A DNA stretch of 11,423 nt, from NCBI GenBank assembly GCA_039933315.1, contig JBDTOI010000129.1:1-11423 (forward strand), in the 5' to 3' direction. The notes under the pieces were generated by a model. That model searched no databases and was not told where the DNA came from. It worked only from the letters and a program-made list of their open reading frames with translations. This DNA is from DASXRU01 sp039933315. Lineage in GTDB: Bacteria; Acidobacteriota; Blastocatellia; Pyrinomonadales; Pyrinomonadaceae. A program made the position numbers and the translations under genes. How positions within the stretch are numbered: the stretch's first letter is position 1; the number at the start of each line of letters is the position of its first letter. Positions 1-6,832 of this stretch are shown here, one piece after another.

Positions 1-32
1 TTTGGAAGGAACTGGCTTGGCCGCGCGAATAA

Positions 33-68
33 AAGTGAAGGGCCGCATAAGCATGCGGCCCTTCACTT
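33..68 (-). terminator. Intrinsic terminator of the S74-domain gene
   Basis: A perfect 16-bp stem (33-48 paired with 53-68) closes a 4-nt loop. Read on the minus strand it starts about 28 nt after the stop codon of the S74-domain gene and is followed by CTTTTATT, a short T-rich tract. On the plus strand no T tract follows, so termination should mainly serve the minus-strand gene. Confidence 0.85.
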
Positions 69-96
69 CAGTTACGTCCTCAGCAGTGCCGAAAAA

Positions 97-1935
97 CTAT
101 TTCCGGTGTTTGCCCCTCGCTGCCCGCAACTGTCGAACTTCTTCCTGCAGCTGTTGGATCTGGGCCTGCTGCTCTTTGATGGCGTTGAGCATGGTCCAGA
201 GAATAGGGTCGTTGTTAATCTGCAAGTAGCCGTTCTGGTTTCTGGTGACGGCTTCCGGAATGACCTTCTGCACCGCCTGAGCCCCAAAGCCGACATACTC
301 TTCCTCTGCTTTCAGCCCCAGAACATTGCCGGGCCGGTACTCGTATCGGATCGGCTGCAGCTGCATGACGGCTTTCAGTCCGCTGTTAAATCGGCCCTTG
401 ATGGTTTTTAAGCGCTCATCAGAGAAGACTGCCCACGATCCACCACCCGTCTTGCTGGCGGTGCCACTGACCGACAGAGTATCAGTGGGGGCGCTCGTCC
501 CGATGCCGACGTTGCCGGCATTCGTAATGATCATCCGCTCAACGTTCACGGTCAAAAACCGCAAGGACGGATTGGGCGCCACCGCGCTGGCGTCCGGCCT
601 CACATTAAAGAAGGCGGCGCCCCGGCCGATGCTGGCTCCCGCGTATCCGAAGTTCAAAGCCGGTCCGGCCGCAGGATCGGGTCCGAATCCTCCGAACACA
701 TCGGCAGTTGCGGTGCTGAAGGCATGTAACCTCGCCAACGGGCTCGCCGTCCCGATGCCGACGTCGCCGTTGGCCGAGATATCAATCGAACTCGTCGGCG
801 CACCGGGCCGAATGCGGAAAGGCAAGCGGGAACCACCGGTAACATCGCGAACGAAGAAGTTGGCCTCGTTGCCGGCCACGTCCCAGGTTTGGGCAGTGAA
901 GCCGCCCGAGCTGTTTTGCTCGAGCCGGTGAGCCGGAGTATCGCTGGTGTTGATATGTACATCCAACACCGGCGTGGCCGTCCTCAGTCCGACCTTGCCC
1001 GTACTACTCACCCTGAGCGAATTGGCGGGTGCCCCGGCATCGACTTCTAACACAATCGTTCCGGTCTCCGAATTGCCGCTGGCGCCCTGATCTACGAAGG
1101 CCAGAAAATTGGCGCCACCGTTGGCTGAGCTGTTGGCCCTTATCTGCCAGTTATTAGTCGGGAAACCGGCGGCGGCGCTGGTATCGTCAAACTGGAGCCG
1201 CGTGTTGTTCTCTTTCATCCTGATCGTGTCAAAGCCAAATACTTCACCGCTAACGCAATCAAGACCGACGCAGGCGCTACCCTGTACAATCAAATCGTCG
1301 GGAATAACCTGATCGGGCATCGCCATCGCGGATCGCATAGCGACCGAAAATGCGTGGTGCTGGCGAAGGTTGGTTAATGCGGCGCTGGTGACACTCGGAG
1401 AGCGCGGCTGCGCCGTCACTTTACCTGCCGGTCGCGCCCCTGTTTCTTCCTGGGCCCCGGCGACGATGACTGCGCCGTTGAGAATTGCGAAGCTACCAGA
1501 CTGGACGAGGGCCTGGGCCGGCGCTATGCCGCGCTTGCGCTCAGCTCGGACGTTTTCGGCTTCATCGTCTCTGCCGCGCGCCACCTTTAGCTGCTCTTTG
1601 AGACCCGCCGACAAGACGGGGCTCAGGCGCAGTTCGTAAGTGTATTGGCCATCAGGCAGCCTCTCGCCATCCTTATCGGTAAGTGTGAATTCTGGCGACT
1701 TGCCCGCTTTATACTCTCTGCGGAACACGCGGCCGTCAGGCCCTGAAATGGTTACGGTAAGCGCAGAGTGTGGAGCGGACACGTCCCACCTTACGCTCAG
1801 CCCTTGCCCGCTCATGTTGGCCAATTTGACTTCTGTTGCTTCCTGGCTTGCAGTCTGACCCGGCGCGGCAGACTGCAGACAGGCGATGAGGAACAAGGCG
1901 GACAACCCCAATGAAAAAGACCTTTGGTTCTTCAT
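97..1935 (-). CDS. Exported protein with C-terminal S74 intramolecular chaperone domain
   Basis: This 612-residue protein starts with a signal peptide. LIAC at residues 16-19 fits a lipobox, so it may be a lipoprotein; ordinary signal peptidase cleavage near residue 26 is the alternative. Residues 35-105 look like an Ig/FlgD-like beta domain. Residues 210-490 are rich in Gly, Asn and Ser, with recurring GIGTxxP-like turns (GLRTATP 317, GIGTASP 393, GIGTSAP 477) typical of fibrous beta-stalk proteins. Residues 504-585 match a peptidase S74 / tail-spike chaperone domain: SDERLK gives the presumed Ser505/Lys510 dyad that self-cleaves after trimerisation in phage endosialidases. Residues 585-605 are a Gln/Glu coiled coil. 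The start is supported by AGGAGG at 1944-1949, 8 nt upstream of ATG. No phage genes are nearby, so a surface fibre or adhesin is inferred. The exact role is unknown. Confidence 0.9.
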   Translation of the reverse strand: MKNQRSFSLGLSALFLIACLQSAAPGQTASQEATEVKLANMSGQGLSVRWDVSAPHSALTVTISGPDGRVFRREYKAGKSPEFTLTDKDGERLPDGQYTYELRLSPVLSAGLKEQLKVARGRDDEAENVRAERKRGIAPAQALVQSGSFAILNGAVIVAGAQEETGARPAGKVTAQPRSPSVTSAALTNLRQHHAFSVAMRSAMAMPDQVIPDDLIVQGSACVGLDCVSGEVFGFDTIRMKENNTRLQFDDTSAAAGFPTNNWQIRANSSANGGANFLAFVDQGASGNSETGTIVLEVDAGAPANSLRVSSTGKVGLRTATPVLDVHINTSDTPAHRLEQNSSGGFTAQTWDVAGNEANFFVRDVTGGSRLPFRIRPGAPTSSIDISANGDVGIGTASPLARLHAFSTATADVFGGFGPDPAAGPALNFGYAGASIGRGAAFFNVRPDASAVAPNPSLRFLTVNVERMIITNAGNVGIGTSAPTDTLSVSGTASKTGGGSWAVFSDERLKTIKGRFNSGLKAVMQLQPIRYEYRPGNVLGLKAEEEYVGFGAQAVQKVIPEAVTRNQNGYLQINNDPILWTMLNAIKEQQAQIQQLQEEVRQLRAARGKHRK

Positions 1936-2035
1936 TTCATATACCTCCTATTAGTTTGTGAACCTGCGGCCACCAGGAGAGGGAGAAGGCGGGCTTGGAC
2001 TTGAACCTTCGGCCGTGATCTGATGGGTTAGAGTG

Positions 2036-2049
2036 AGTTTAGTTAAACT
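2036..2049. promoter_or_regulatory. Palindromic operator-like site
   Basis: The 14-bp sequence AGTTTAGTTAAACT has perfect 6-bp arms around a GT spacer. It lies just downstream of the predicted -10 element at 2057-2062, about where transcription of the S74-domain gene should begin, which is a common place for a repressor site. No regulator is encoded nearby, so its function is inferred from position only. Confidence 0.35.
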
Positions 2050-2056
2050 AGCATGC

Positions 2057-2085
2057 GTTTTAGCAAACACCTCTGACCGTGTCAA
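2057..2085 (-). promoter_or_regulatory. Sigma-70-like promoter for the S74-domain gene
   Basis: On the minus strand a perfect -35 TTGACA (2085-2080) is followed by a 17-bp spacer and a -10 TAAAAC (2062-2057), which matches four of six consensus positions. Predicted transcription starts near 2050 and leaves a leader of about 115 nt before the ATG at 1935. The match to consensus is good, but no expression evidence is available. Confidence 0.55.
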
Positions 2086-2174
2086 GGAAAGTTCCCGGCT
2101 GATACTGACGCAGTTCAATTTTCCGTAAGGCGCTGCGGAGATTTGCTTCGCTTCAAGAGTTTCGAACTTCCTCT

Positions 2175-2409
2175 AGCCGCGTTTACGCGGCTTTCCCCGC
2201 AGGTTTACTAGACCGGACGTTTTACGCCGGGGTTAGGACGCCGGGTGAAGTCCAAGCCCGTTAACGGGCTTTCATCCAGTGGGTTTAGCCGTAATGGTAA
2301 AGCTGATTTTAGGCACGCTGAAGCGCGCTAATAGTGGGCGACGACCGCCGGTCCCGGCGCTAAAAGCGCTGGGCTGGTAACCCTTCGGGGAAGCCGTCTG
2401 AAGACGGCT
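2175..2409. repeat. Cluster of GC-rich palindromic hairpins, REP-like
   Basis: This block fills most of the 636-nt gap between two divergent genes and carries no credible coding sequence. Hairpins follow one another: 2175-2192 (AGCCGCG arms), 2254-2271 (a perfect 18-bp palindrome around AGCCCGTTAACGGGCT), 2313-2328 (imperfect), 2343-2353, 2353-2373 (one G-U pair), 2381-2390 (CCC-TTCG-GGG) and 2392-2409 (AGCCGTCT arms). ACGCCGGG is also directly repeated at 2224 and 2238. Several hairpins share an arm followed by GGCTTTC, on one strand or the other, which suggests one repeat family in several copies. A leader hairpin lies separately at 2514-2529. I see nothing else in the gap apart from the promoter and palindrome at 2036-2085. 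Confidence 0.6.
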
Positions 2410-2571
2410 GAAAGCCAGGAAGAACACGTTTTTCAAAGTGCCCCGGACGCACGGCACTAATCAATTCGATTCTTAACTCAAATCTGATACTCTGAACCAT
2501 TCCAACGGTGGCTTGCTCGGGTCCGAGCAGCGGCGGGAAGTTTTTATCCGGTTTAGTAGCACCTAACAGCA

Positions 2572-3609
2572 ATGACAGCGGTCAAACGTTTATCGAGTAG
2601 GCGATGGTTTGCAACGATATCGACCTATGCTTCGGCATTCGCTCTGACGCTTCTGTCTTTTAACTGCGCCTGGGGGCAGTCAACGGAGCAGGAAGCGCCG
2701 ACGCCCATCCGTGCCGGCGACATCAACGCGGCCATTGCGGTGAGGGATCTGGGCGACCCGCGGCTGACGCGGCACTTCTACATTTTTACCGGAGTGCCCG
2801 GTGATCTTATTGTCTCAGTGGAAAGCAAAAACCTGGACGGCGACGTGGACATCTTTACCGCTGCCGGGTTGAGGCCGCTGGTTAAGATGAGCCTGTACGC
2901 GAGTGAGGTCTCGGCAAAAACCACCAAGAGCATTTACCTCAGGACGCGACAGGATCTGATTCTGCGCGTAGAAGCTCGTAGTCCCAATGAGGAGCCGGGT
3001 TCTTATCGTCTCCAGTTTGGTGGCTCGTTTGAACCTTTTAGCGGCGAGATAAACACCAGCGAGAGCGCTTCGCCCGAGAGCGAGGCGCCTACCTTATCTG
3101 CTTCCAAAAAGGGAAGGCGCGTGTCCGCGGTGGGAGCCAGGATCGATGAGCCGCCGGCGCCGATCGAGGAGAAGGCAGCGAGCGAACAGCCGGCAACCGA
3201 CCCATCAGTCTCTGCAGCAAAAACGGAACCTGCCACCACTGAAGCGCCGGCTCCTATTGCTAGCGGCAAGAAGCCGGTTCGGGTGCGCCCGACCCGCCCC
3301 AATCCGCGGACTAGCCGCGCGAGACCGGAGCCCACGTCGAAGGTTGAGACACCTGCCCGCGACAATCCTGCCAGCAGTGCCAAACCTGCGGAGGAAGTAA
3401 CCCGCAAAGAAGACGAGAAACCCGCAGCTCAGGTAGAGACGGCCCCCCGGCTGATTATCGAAACGACTGACGGCGAGACGATCGAGCGTTCAATGAATAC
3501 CGTGCGCAGGGTAGTAGTCGATAACGGTCAAATAATCGTTATTATGAGGACCGGTAAGATCGAACGCTTTCCCATGATTACCGTTGCCAGAATGTCCATC
3601 CAGCCTTAG
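2572..3609 (+). CDS. Exported protein, PPC-like domain plus Pro/Glu-rich linker
   Basis: The product has 345 residues. A basic N-terminus (KRLSSRRW) and a hydrophobic stretch at 13-30 form a signal peptide, probably cut after AWG (residue 35). Residues 46-152 resemble the bacterial pre-peptidase C-terminal (PPC) beta-sandwich: an HFYIFTGVPGDLIVSVES strand pair, a DGDVDIF segment and a closing GSYRLQFGG strand. Residues 155-292 are a low-complexity Pro/Ala/Glu/Thr/Lys linker. The last 50 residues form a compact beta-rich module beginning RLIIETTDGETIERS. There is no catalytic motif and no protease domain, although PPC domains usually accompany secreted enzymes. The start rests on the signal peptide; no clear ribosome binding site is visible. 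A secreted or periplasmic binding or scaffold role is possible, but the function is unknown. The gene stands alone, divergent from the S74-domain gene. Confidence 0.82.
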   Translation: MTAVKRLSSRRWFATISTYASAFALTLLSFNCAWGQSTEQEAPTPIRAGDINAAIAVRDLGDPRLTRHFYIFTGVPGDLIVSVESKNLDGDVDIFTAAGLRPLVKMSLYASEVSAKTTKSIYLRTRQDLILRVEARSPNEEPGSYRLQFGGSFEPFSGEINTSESASPESEAPTLSASKKGRRVSAVGARIDEPPAPIEEKAASEQPATDPSVSAAKTEPATTEAPAPIASGKKPVRVRPTRPNPRTSRARPEPTSKVETPARDNPASSAKPAEEVTRKEDEKPAAQVETAPRLIIETTDGETIERSMNTVRRVVVDNGQIIVIMRTGKIERFPMITVARMSIQP

Positions 3610-3710
3610 CCGTATCCCAGGTCAGTATCAACGGATTTCCCTGATCATCGTTATCAACCCCAACCATCATGCAGTTCGAAACGGACTGAGGTGAATGTCC
3701 AGGCTCGGCA

Positions 3711-3823
3711 TTGGTTCGTGTTGGTTCGTGAGATTTCGTGTCATTTCGTGGATCGTGTGCCTGGGATTTGGAGCCATACGATCCACGAAATCACACTAAG
3801 CTGCACGAAGGAACACGAAATAA
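3711..3823. repeat. Long imperfect inverted repeat with TTCGTG units
   Basis: The left arm, 3711-3756, consists of about 10-nt units ending in TTCGTG. The right arm, 3778-3823, is its reverse complement at 36 of 46 positions. The inner 14 bp (3743-3756 and 3778-3791, ATTTCGTGGATCGT) pair perfectly around a 21-nt loop. It lies between the convergent PPC-like and IscU-like genes and could act as a bidirectional transcription barrier. From memory, TTCGTG-type repeats of this kind recur in many bacterial genomes, so a REP or non-autonomous mobile origin is likely. The rest of the 238-nt gap shows nothing recognisable. Confidence 0.7.
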
Positions 3824-3847
3824 GAGTTCTGGGGAAAGCCGCGGCAG

Positions 3848-4216
3848 TTAGACGGCTAAGTCTTGCCTGGCGAGAGCTGATTGCAGAGTTTCAATCGCCA
3901 ACGCTGCCGCGTGTTGCTTGGTTGCCGGAAGGCCTGCCAGCGCCGTGACGATATTATGGCGGGTCAGTTGGGCGGCCTCGGCGCAACTCATTCCTTCAAT
4001 CATTTCTGCCAGCGCGGAACCGCAAGCAAGGGTAGGGGCGCATCCATACGCCAGGAAACGTGCGGCCTCGATGCGACCATTGCGAATACGCAGCGCAAGT
4101 TGCAAACGATCGCCACAGACAGGGTTTGTTTGTTCTGCCGTTGCAGTCGCGTCGGCAAGTTCCCCGGCGTTACGAGGATTCGCCAGGTGGTCCTTGAAGA
4201 TTGCGGAGTAAGGCAC
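3848..4216 (-). CDS. IscU/NifU-N-like iron-sulfur scaffold, third cysteine missing
   Basis: This 122-residue protein is the length of a single-domain IscU scaffold, on which sulfur from cysteine desulfurase and iron are assembled into clusters. Family landmarks are FKDHLANPRNAG (7-18), NPVCGD (31-36, with Cys34 and Asp36) and YGCAPTLACGS (57-67, with Cys59). The segment LPATKQHAAALA (97-108) aligns with the family's LPxxKxHCxxLA, so His102 is kept but the third ligand cysteine is Ala103. Cys65 and Cys78 are extra. The start is GTG; it gives the expected family N-terminus, but no clear ribosome binding site precedes it. The gene begins 34 nt after the cysteine desulfurase stop on the same strand, so the two are probably cotranscribed. 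It may be a divergent scaffold, a sulfur acceptor of SufU type or a carrier. Confidence 0.88.
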   Translation of the reverse strand: MPYSAIFKDHLANPRNAGELADATATAEQTNPVCGDRLQLALRIRNGRIEAARFLAYGCAPTLACGSALAEMIEGMSCAEAAQLTRHNIVTALAGLPATKQHAAALAIETLQSALARQDLAV

Positions 4217-4228
4217 GGCGACTCAGAG

Positions 4229-4266
4229 GTCAGAGATCAGAAGTCAGCGGTCAGAGATCGGAAGTC
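4229..4266. repeat. Two-copy 17-bp direct repeat
   Basis: GTCAGAGATCAGAAGTC (4229-4245) and GTCAGAGATCGGAAGTC (4250-4266) differ at one base and are spaced with a 21-nt period. A partial copy (CAGAGGTC) precedes them. Copy 1 sits between the scaffold and desulfurase genes, and copy 2 forms the stop codon and last sense codons of the desulfurase gene. Confidence 0.7.
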
Positions 4267-5471
4267 TCCATACTGGCGACTTGAAGCTTGCGACCGAGGG
4301 GCGAGAGGCTGCGGAGTTTTGCAACCGCGCCCGCTAATACCTCCAGCACGTAGTCCACGTCTTCATCACAATTGTCCTTGCCAAAGCTGAAGCGGATCGC
4401 GCCGCGCGCCAGCTCTTCGGTGTGCCCCAGAGCACGGATTACAGGCGAAGGCTCGAGCGTGCCGGATGAACAGGCCGATCCGGTGGACACGGCCACCCCC
4501 TGCATATCCAGATTGATTAGCAGTCCCTCGCCTTCGATGTAACAAAACGAAAGGTTGGAGATGTGCGGCAGGCGTTTCTCAGGATGGCCGTTAAGAACAA
4601 TGTCAGGGATCTTCGCGCGGACTTCACCTTCGAAACGGTTGCGCAGGCGACTCGCCTGCTGGTTGCGACCACTCATCTCGGCTCGCGCGAGTCTGGCTGC
4701 CTCGCCCAGGCCCACGATGTTGGCCACGGGCTCGGTGCCTGCCCGGCGCTCGCGCTCCTGATGGCCACCAACCTGTTGCGGCGTCAGTCGCACGCCGCGT
4801 CTTATGTACAAAACGCCGGTTCCTTTAGGGGCGTACATCTTATGCGCCGAGAGGGAAAGTAAATCGCAACCCAGGCTTTCAACATCCAGTTGAACGCGCC
4901 CCGCTGCCTGTACCGCGTCTGTATGAAACCACAGATGTTTTTGCCCGCGCTGCCGCTCTTCGCGCACGAGCGCGCCAACCTCTGCGACCGGCTGCAGGGT
5001 GCCTATTTCATTGTTTGCCGTCATCAACGTAATCAAGACCGTATCGTCTCGCAAAGCTGCCCGCACGTCGGCGATCCTGACGACGCCGTCCTCATAAACC
5101 GGCAAATGCGTGATCTCCCAGCCTCGTTTCTCCATCGCGGCGCAAACCCCCCGGACTGATGGATGTTCGATTGCCGAAGTGATGATATGCCGGCCATGGG
5201 GTTCCGCGGCTTCGCATAGACCGCGGATGGCGAGGTTGTTGGCCTCCGTGCCTCCCGAGAGAAAAACGATTTCATTGGGCCGGGCGCCGATTAACTGGGC
5301 CACTTCGCGCCGCGCCCGGTCAACGGCAGCACGCGCCTCCTGCCCAAAGTAATGCACGCTGGAGGCGTTGCCGAACTTCTGGGTTAGATATGGCATCATC
5401 GCCTCGACTACCCGCGGGTCAGCGGGGGTCGTGGCGCTGTGATCGAGATAGACTCGGCGAAGGGTTGTCAT
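4251..5471 (-). CDS. iscS: Cysteine desulfurase, NifS/IscS family
   Basis: The 406-residue, PLP-dependent enzyme takes sulfur from L-cysteine, yielding alanine and an enzyme persulfide for iron-sulfur assembly. The fold-type I landmarks are all present: YLDHSATTP at the N-terminus, SGGTEANNLAI (72-82), SAIEHPSV with His103, HTDAVQ with Asp185, SLSAHK with the PLP-binding Lys211, RAGTEP (243-248), and STGSACSSG with the catalytic Cys334. The motifs suit the group I NifS/IscS class rather than SufS. The start at 5471 gives the usual family N-terminus; upstream there is only a weak GAAGA. The gene precedes the IscU-like gene, which fits donor and acceptor acting together. The C-terminus runs into a direct repeat, so the last residues (METSDL) are repeat-encoded. 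nifS is an alternative name, but no nif genes are visible. Confidence 0.95.
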   Translation of the reverse strand: MTTLRRVYLDHSATTPADPRVVEAMMPYLTQKFGNASSVHYFGQEARAAVDRARREVAQLIGARPNEIVFLSGGTEANNLAIRGLCEAAEPHGRHIITSAIEHPSVRGVCAAMEKRGWEITHLPVYEDGVVRIADVRAALRDDTVLITLMTANNEIGTLQPVAEVGALVREERQRGQKHLWFHTDAVQAAGRVQLDVESLGCDLLSLSAHKMYAPKGTGVLYIRRGVRLTPQQVGGHQERERRAGTEPVANIVGLGEAARLARAEMSGRNQQASRLRNRFEGEVRAKIPDIVLNGHPEKRLPHISNLSFCYIEGEGLLINLDMQGVAVSTGSACSSGTLEPSPVIRALGHTEELARGAIRFSFGKDNCDEDVDYVLEVLAGAVAKLRSLSPLGRKLQVASMETSDL

Positions 5472-5600
5472 TCTTCAATACTTTGATGTCCGGGCGTGAC
5501 CCGGGGACCTTCCAACTGTCCACCCCAAACCGGCATCAGATGCTCCATCTGGAATGCCGCATCCGCTGCCGGCAGCGCTGAGCGAGCGGTTTACTGGTTG

Positions 5601-5629
5601 AGTCTAGGTGGCACGGTCAGGAGCGTCAA
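5601..5629 (-). promoter_or_regulatory. Candidate promoter for the desulfurase-scaffold operon
   Basis: On the minus strand TTGACG (5629-5624) and TAGACT (5606-5601) are separated by exactly 17 bp and match the sigma-70 consensus at five and four positions. The predicted leader is about 120 nt. No IscR-type gene is visible, so regulation is unknown. The 302-nt gap 5472-5773 also holds the candidate plus-strand promoter and the inverted repeat listed separately. Confidence 0.45.
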
Positions 5630-5641
5630 GCGGCACGGAAT

Positions 5642-5670
5642 TTGTTACAGATCCGGGCGGATGTTAGCAT
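5642..5670 (+). promoter_or_regulatory. Weak candidate promoter for the glycine-zipper operon
   Basis: TTGTTA (5642-5647) and TAGCAT (5665-5670) are separated by 17 bp, and each matches four of six consensus positions. The spacing and the position, about 100 nt before the ATG at 5774, are suitable. With only moderate matches this may be chance. Confidence 0.3.
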
Positions 5671-5688
5671 CAACGCCTCGGTCGAGGG

Positions 5689-5716
5689 TTGCGTAACGCA
5701 AAAGGTTAGTTTGCGT
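5689..5716. promoter_or_regulatory. Three alternating TTGCGT/ACGCAA half-sites
   Basis: TTGCGT (5689), ACGCAAA (5696-5702) and TTTGCGT (5710-5716) alternate in orientation. The middle copy can pair with either flanking copy: with the left across one base, or with the right across seven bases. They lie in the presumed leader or promoter-proximal DNA of the gene starting at 5774. They could be an operator or an alternative RNA hairpin, but nothing else supports either role. Confidence 0.3.
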
Positions 5717-5773
5717 CCTGTCAGCGGCATCACATCTCTGGAACGCACAGTTTGCCTTACAAAGGATTTACCC

Positions 5774-6826
5774 ATGATGAATATTAAGAAATTGTTTGCC
5801 CCTGTTTTGGCTCTTATGTTAATGGCCTTCGCTGGCAGCCTGGGGATCACCAGTGCTCAGACGCAGGATCAAACCCAGTCGAACGCGCTGGCGCGCGGCT
5901 ATCGTACCGGATATTCGGATGGCTATGCGGCCGGCTACCAGGACGCGGAGCGGCGGGCGGTGCGTGATTTCAAGAACAAGGAAGAGTACCAGCTCGCAAA
6001 TCGCAACTATGCCTCAACACATGGATCGATTGATGACTATCGCGATGGATACCAGCAGGGCTTCGAAGGCGGATACAACTCAGGCTTCGAACGGCGCGGC
6101 TTTAATTCGACCGTGCCGGATTCGCTTAGCCGCAGGGGAATCACGTCCGCTAATTCCAGCGATTATCCAGATAATTCCGCTGACGGGACTATCCCCAATC
6201 CGAATACGGATTCAAATGTCTCCAGTTCCGGCTCCTCTAATCCCGTCATTTCCAATTCGGGTAATCCCAACTCAATGGGCCGCACGGTCTTTATTCCTCG
6301 CGGCACCGTGATGCGCGTCGAGTTGCTGACAAACCTTTCCACCGACGCCACTCAACGGGGCGACCGCTTTCAGGCGCGGGTGCTCGAGCCGGGCGAGTTT
6401 GCCGGGGCGATGCTTGACGGCCGCGTGACGCAAGTGAAACGCGCCGGCAAGTTGAAAGGAGCTGCGCAGCTGCAACTTTCCTTCGAACAGATTCGCCTGT
6501 CCGATAATCGCTGGACGAATCTAAGCGCGCAGGTAATCGAGGTCATTCCTAATCAAACCAGCGAAGGCGTTGGTCAAGTGGATTCAGAGGGCGGCGTGCG
6601 AGGCGAAGGCTCGACCAAAAGCGATGTCACCAAGGTCGGCGCGGCCACCGGAATCGGCGCGGCCATCGGCGCCATAGCCGGCGGAGGTAAGGGCGCCGCA
6701 ATCGGCGCGGCGATTGGCGCCGGTATCGGCACCGCTTCGGTAGTTACCGATGAAGGCAAGGATATCCACTTGCGTCAGGGCCAGGAGTTAAGAGTTCGCA
6801 CGGCCAATGAAGTAAGAATTCAGTGA
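5774..6826 (+). CDS. Exported YxxGY-repeat / glycine-zipper protein
   Basis: The frame is open from 5642, but ATG at 5774 is chosen because AAAGGA lies 7 nt upstream and a signal peptide begins there (MMNIKKLF, hydrophobic 8-24, probable cut after TSA at residue 28). The resulting 350-residue protein has four parts. Residues 41-106 carry Tyr/Gly repeats (GYRTGYSDGYAAGY, DGYQQGFEGGYNSGF). Residues 112-170 are a Ser/Asn/Pro-rich linker. Residues 171-257 are a beta-rich domain (VFIPRGTVMRVELLTNLST, GDRFQARVLEPGEFAGAML) of the type that opens with a 'pro-gly-thr' strand. Residues 288-323 are a Gly/Ala-rich glycine zipper that could insert in or pack against a membrane. A short module (LRQGQELRVRT) ends the protein. 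Envelope localisation is likely; the function is not known. The SAM hydrolase gene follows after 6 nt, so they are probably cotranscribed. Confidence 0.85.
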   Translation: MMNIKKLFAPVLALMLMAFAGSLGITSAQTQDQTQSNALARGYRTGYSDGYAAGYQDAERRAVRDFKNKEEYQLANRNYASTHGSIDDYRDGYQQGFEGGYNSGFERRGFNSTVPDSLSRRGITSANSSDYPDNSADGTIPNPNTDSNVSSSGSSNPVISNSGNPNSMGRTVFIPRGTVMRVELLTNLSTDATQRGDRFQARVLEPGEFAGAMLDGRVTQVKRAGKLKGAAQLQLSFEQIRLSDNRWTNLSAQVIEVIPNQTSEGVGQVDSEGGVRGEGSTKSDVTKVGAATGIGAAIGAIAGGGKGAAIGAAIGAGIGTASVVTDEGKDIHLRQGQELRVRTANEVRIQ

Positions 6827-6832
6827 AGACAG

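Noticed and set aside
326..931. A 201-codon open frame on the plus strand
   Set aside because: It lies entirely antisense to the S74-domain gene, has no ribosome binding site and encodes low-complexity Pro/Ala/Arg-rich sequence, typical of a shadow frame in GC-rich DNA.
97..1935. Prophage remnant suggested by the S74 tail-spike domain
   Set aside because: No other phage gene, integrase or attachment site is visible, and the signal peptide points to a cellular exported protein.
2272..2572. Short minus-strand frames of 61 and 70 codons between the S74 and PPC-like genes
   Set aside because: They run through the hairpin cluster, overlap each other in different frames and have no ribosome binding site or recognisable domain.
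3003..3407. A 134-codon minus-strand frame in the PPC-like gene
   Set aside because: It mirrors the low-complexity linker region and has no support of its own.
3711..3823. Possible CRISPR array from the repeated TTCGTG units
   Set aside because: The units are about 10 nt with no unique spacers and are arranged as an inverted repeat; no cas genes are present.
3881..4390. A 169-codon plus-strand frame across the scaffold and desulfurase genes
   Set aside because: It is antisense to two conserved genes and crosses the direct repeat between them; its product resembles nothing known.
5642..5773. A 44-codon N-terminal extension of the glycine-zipper protein
   Set aside because: The ATG at 5774 has a ribosome binding site 7 nt upstream and begins a clear signal peptide, which the extension would bury.
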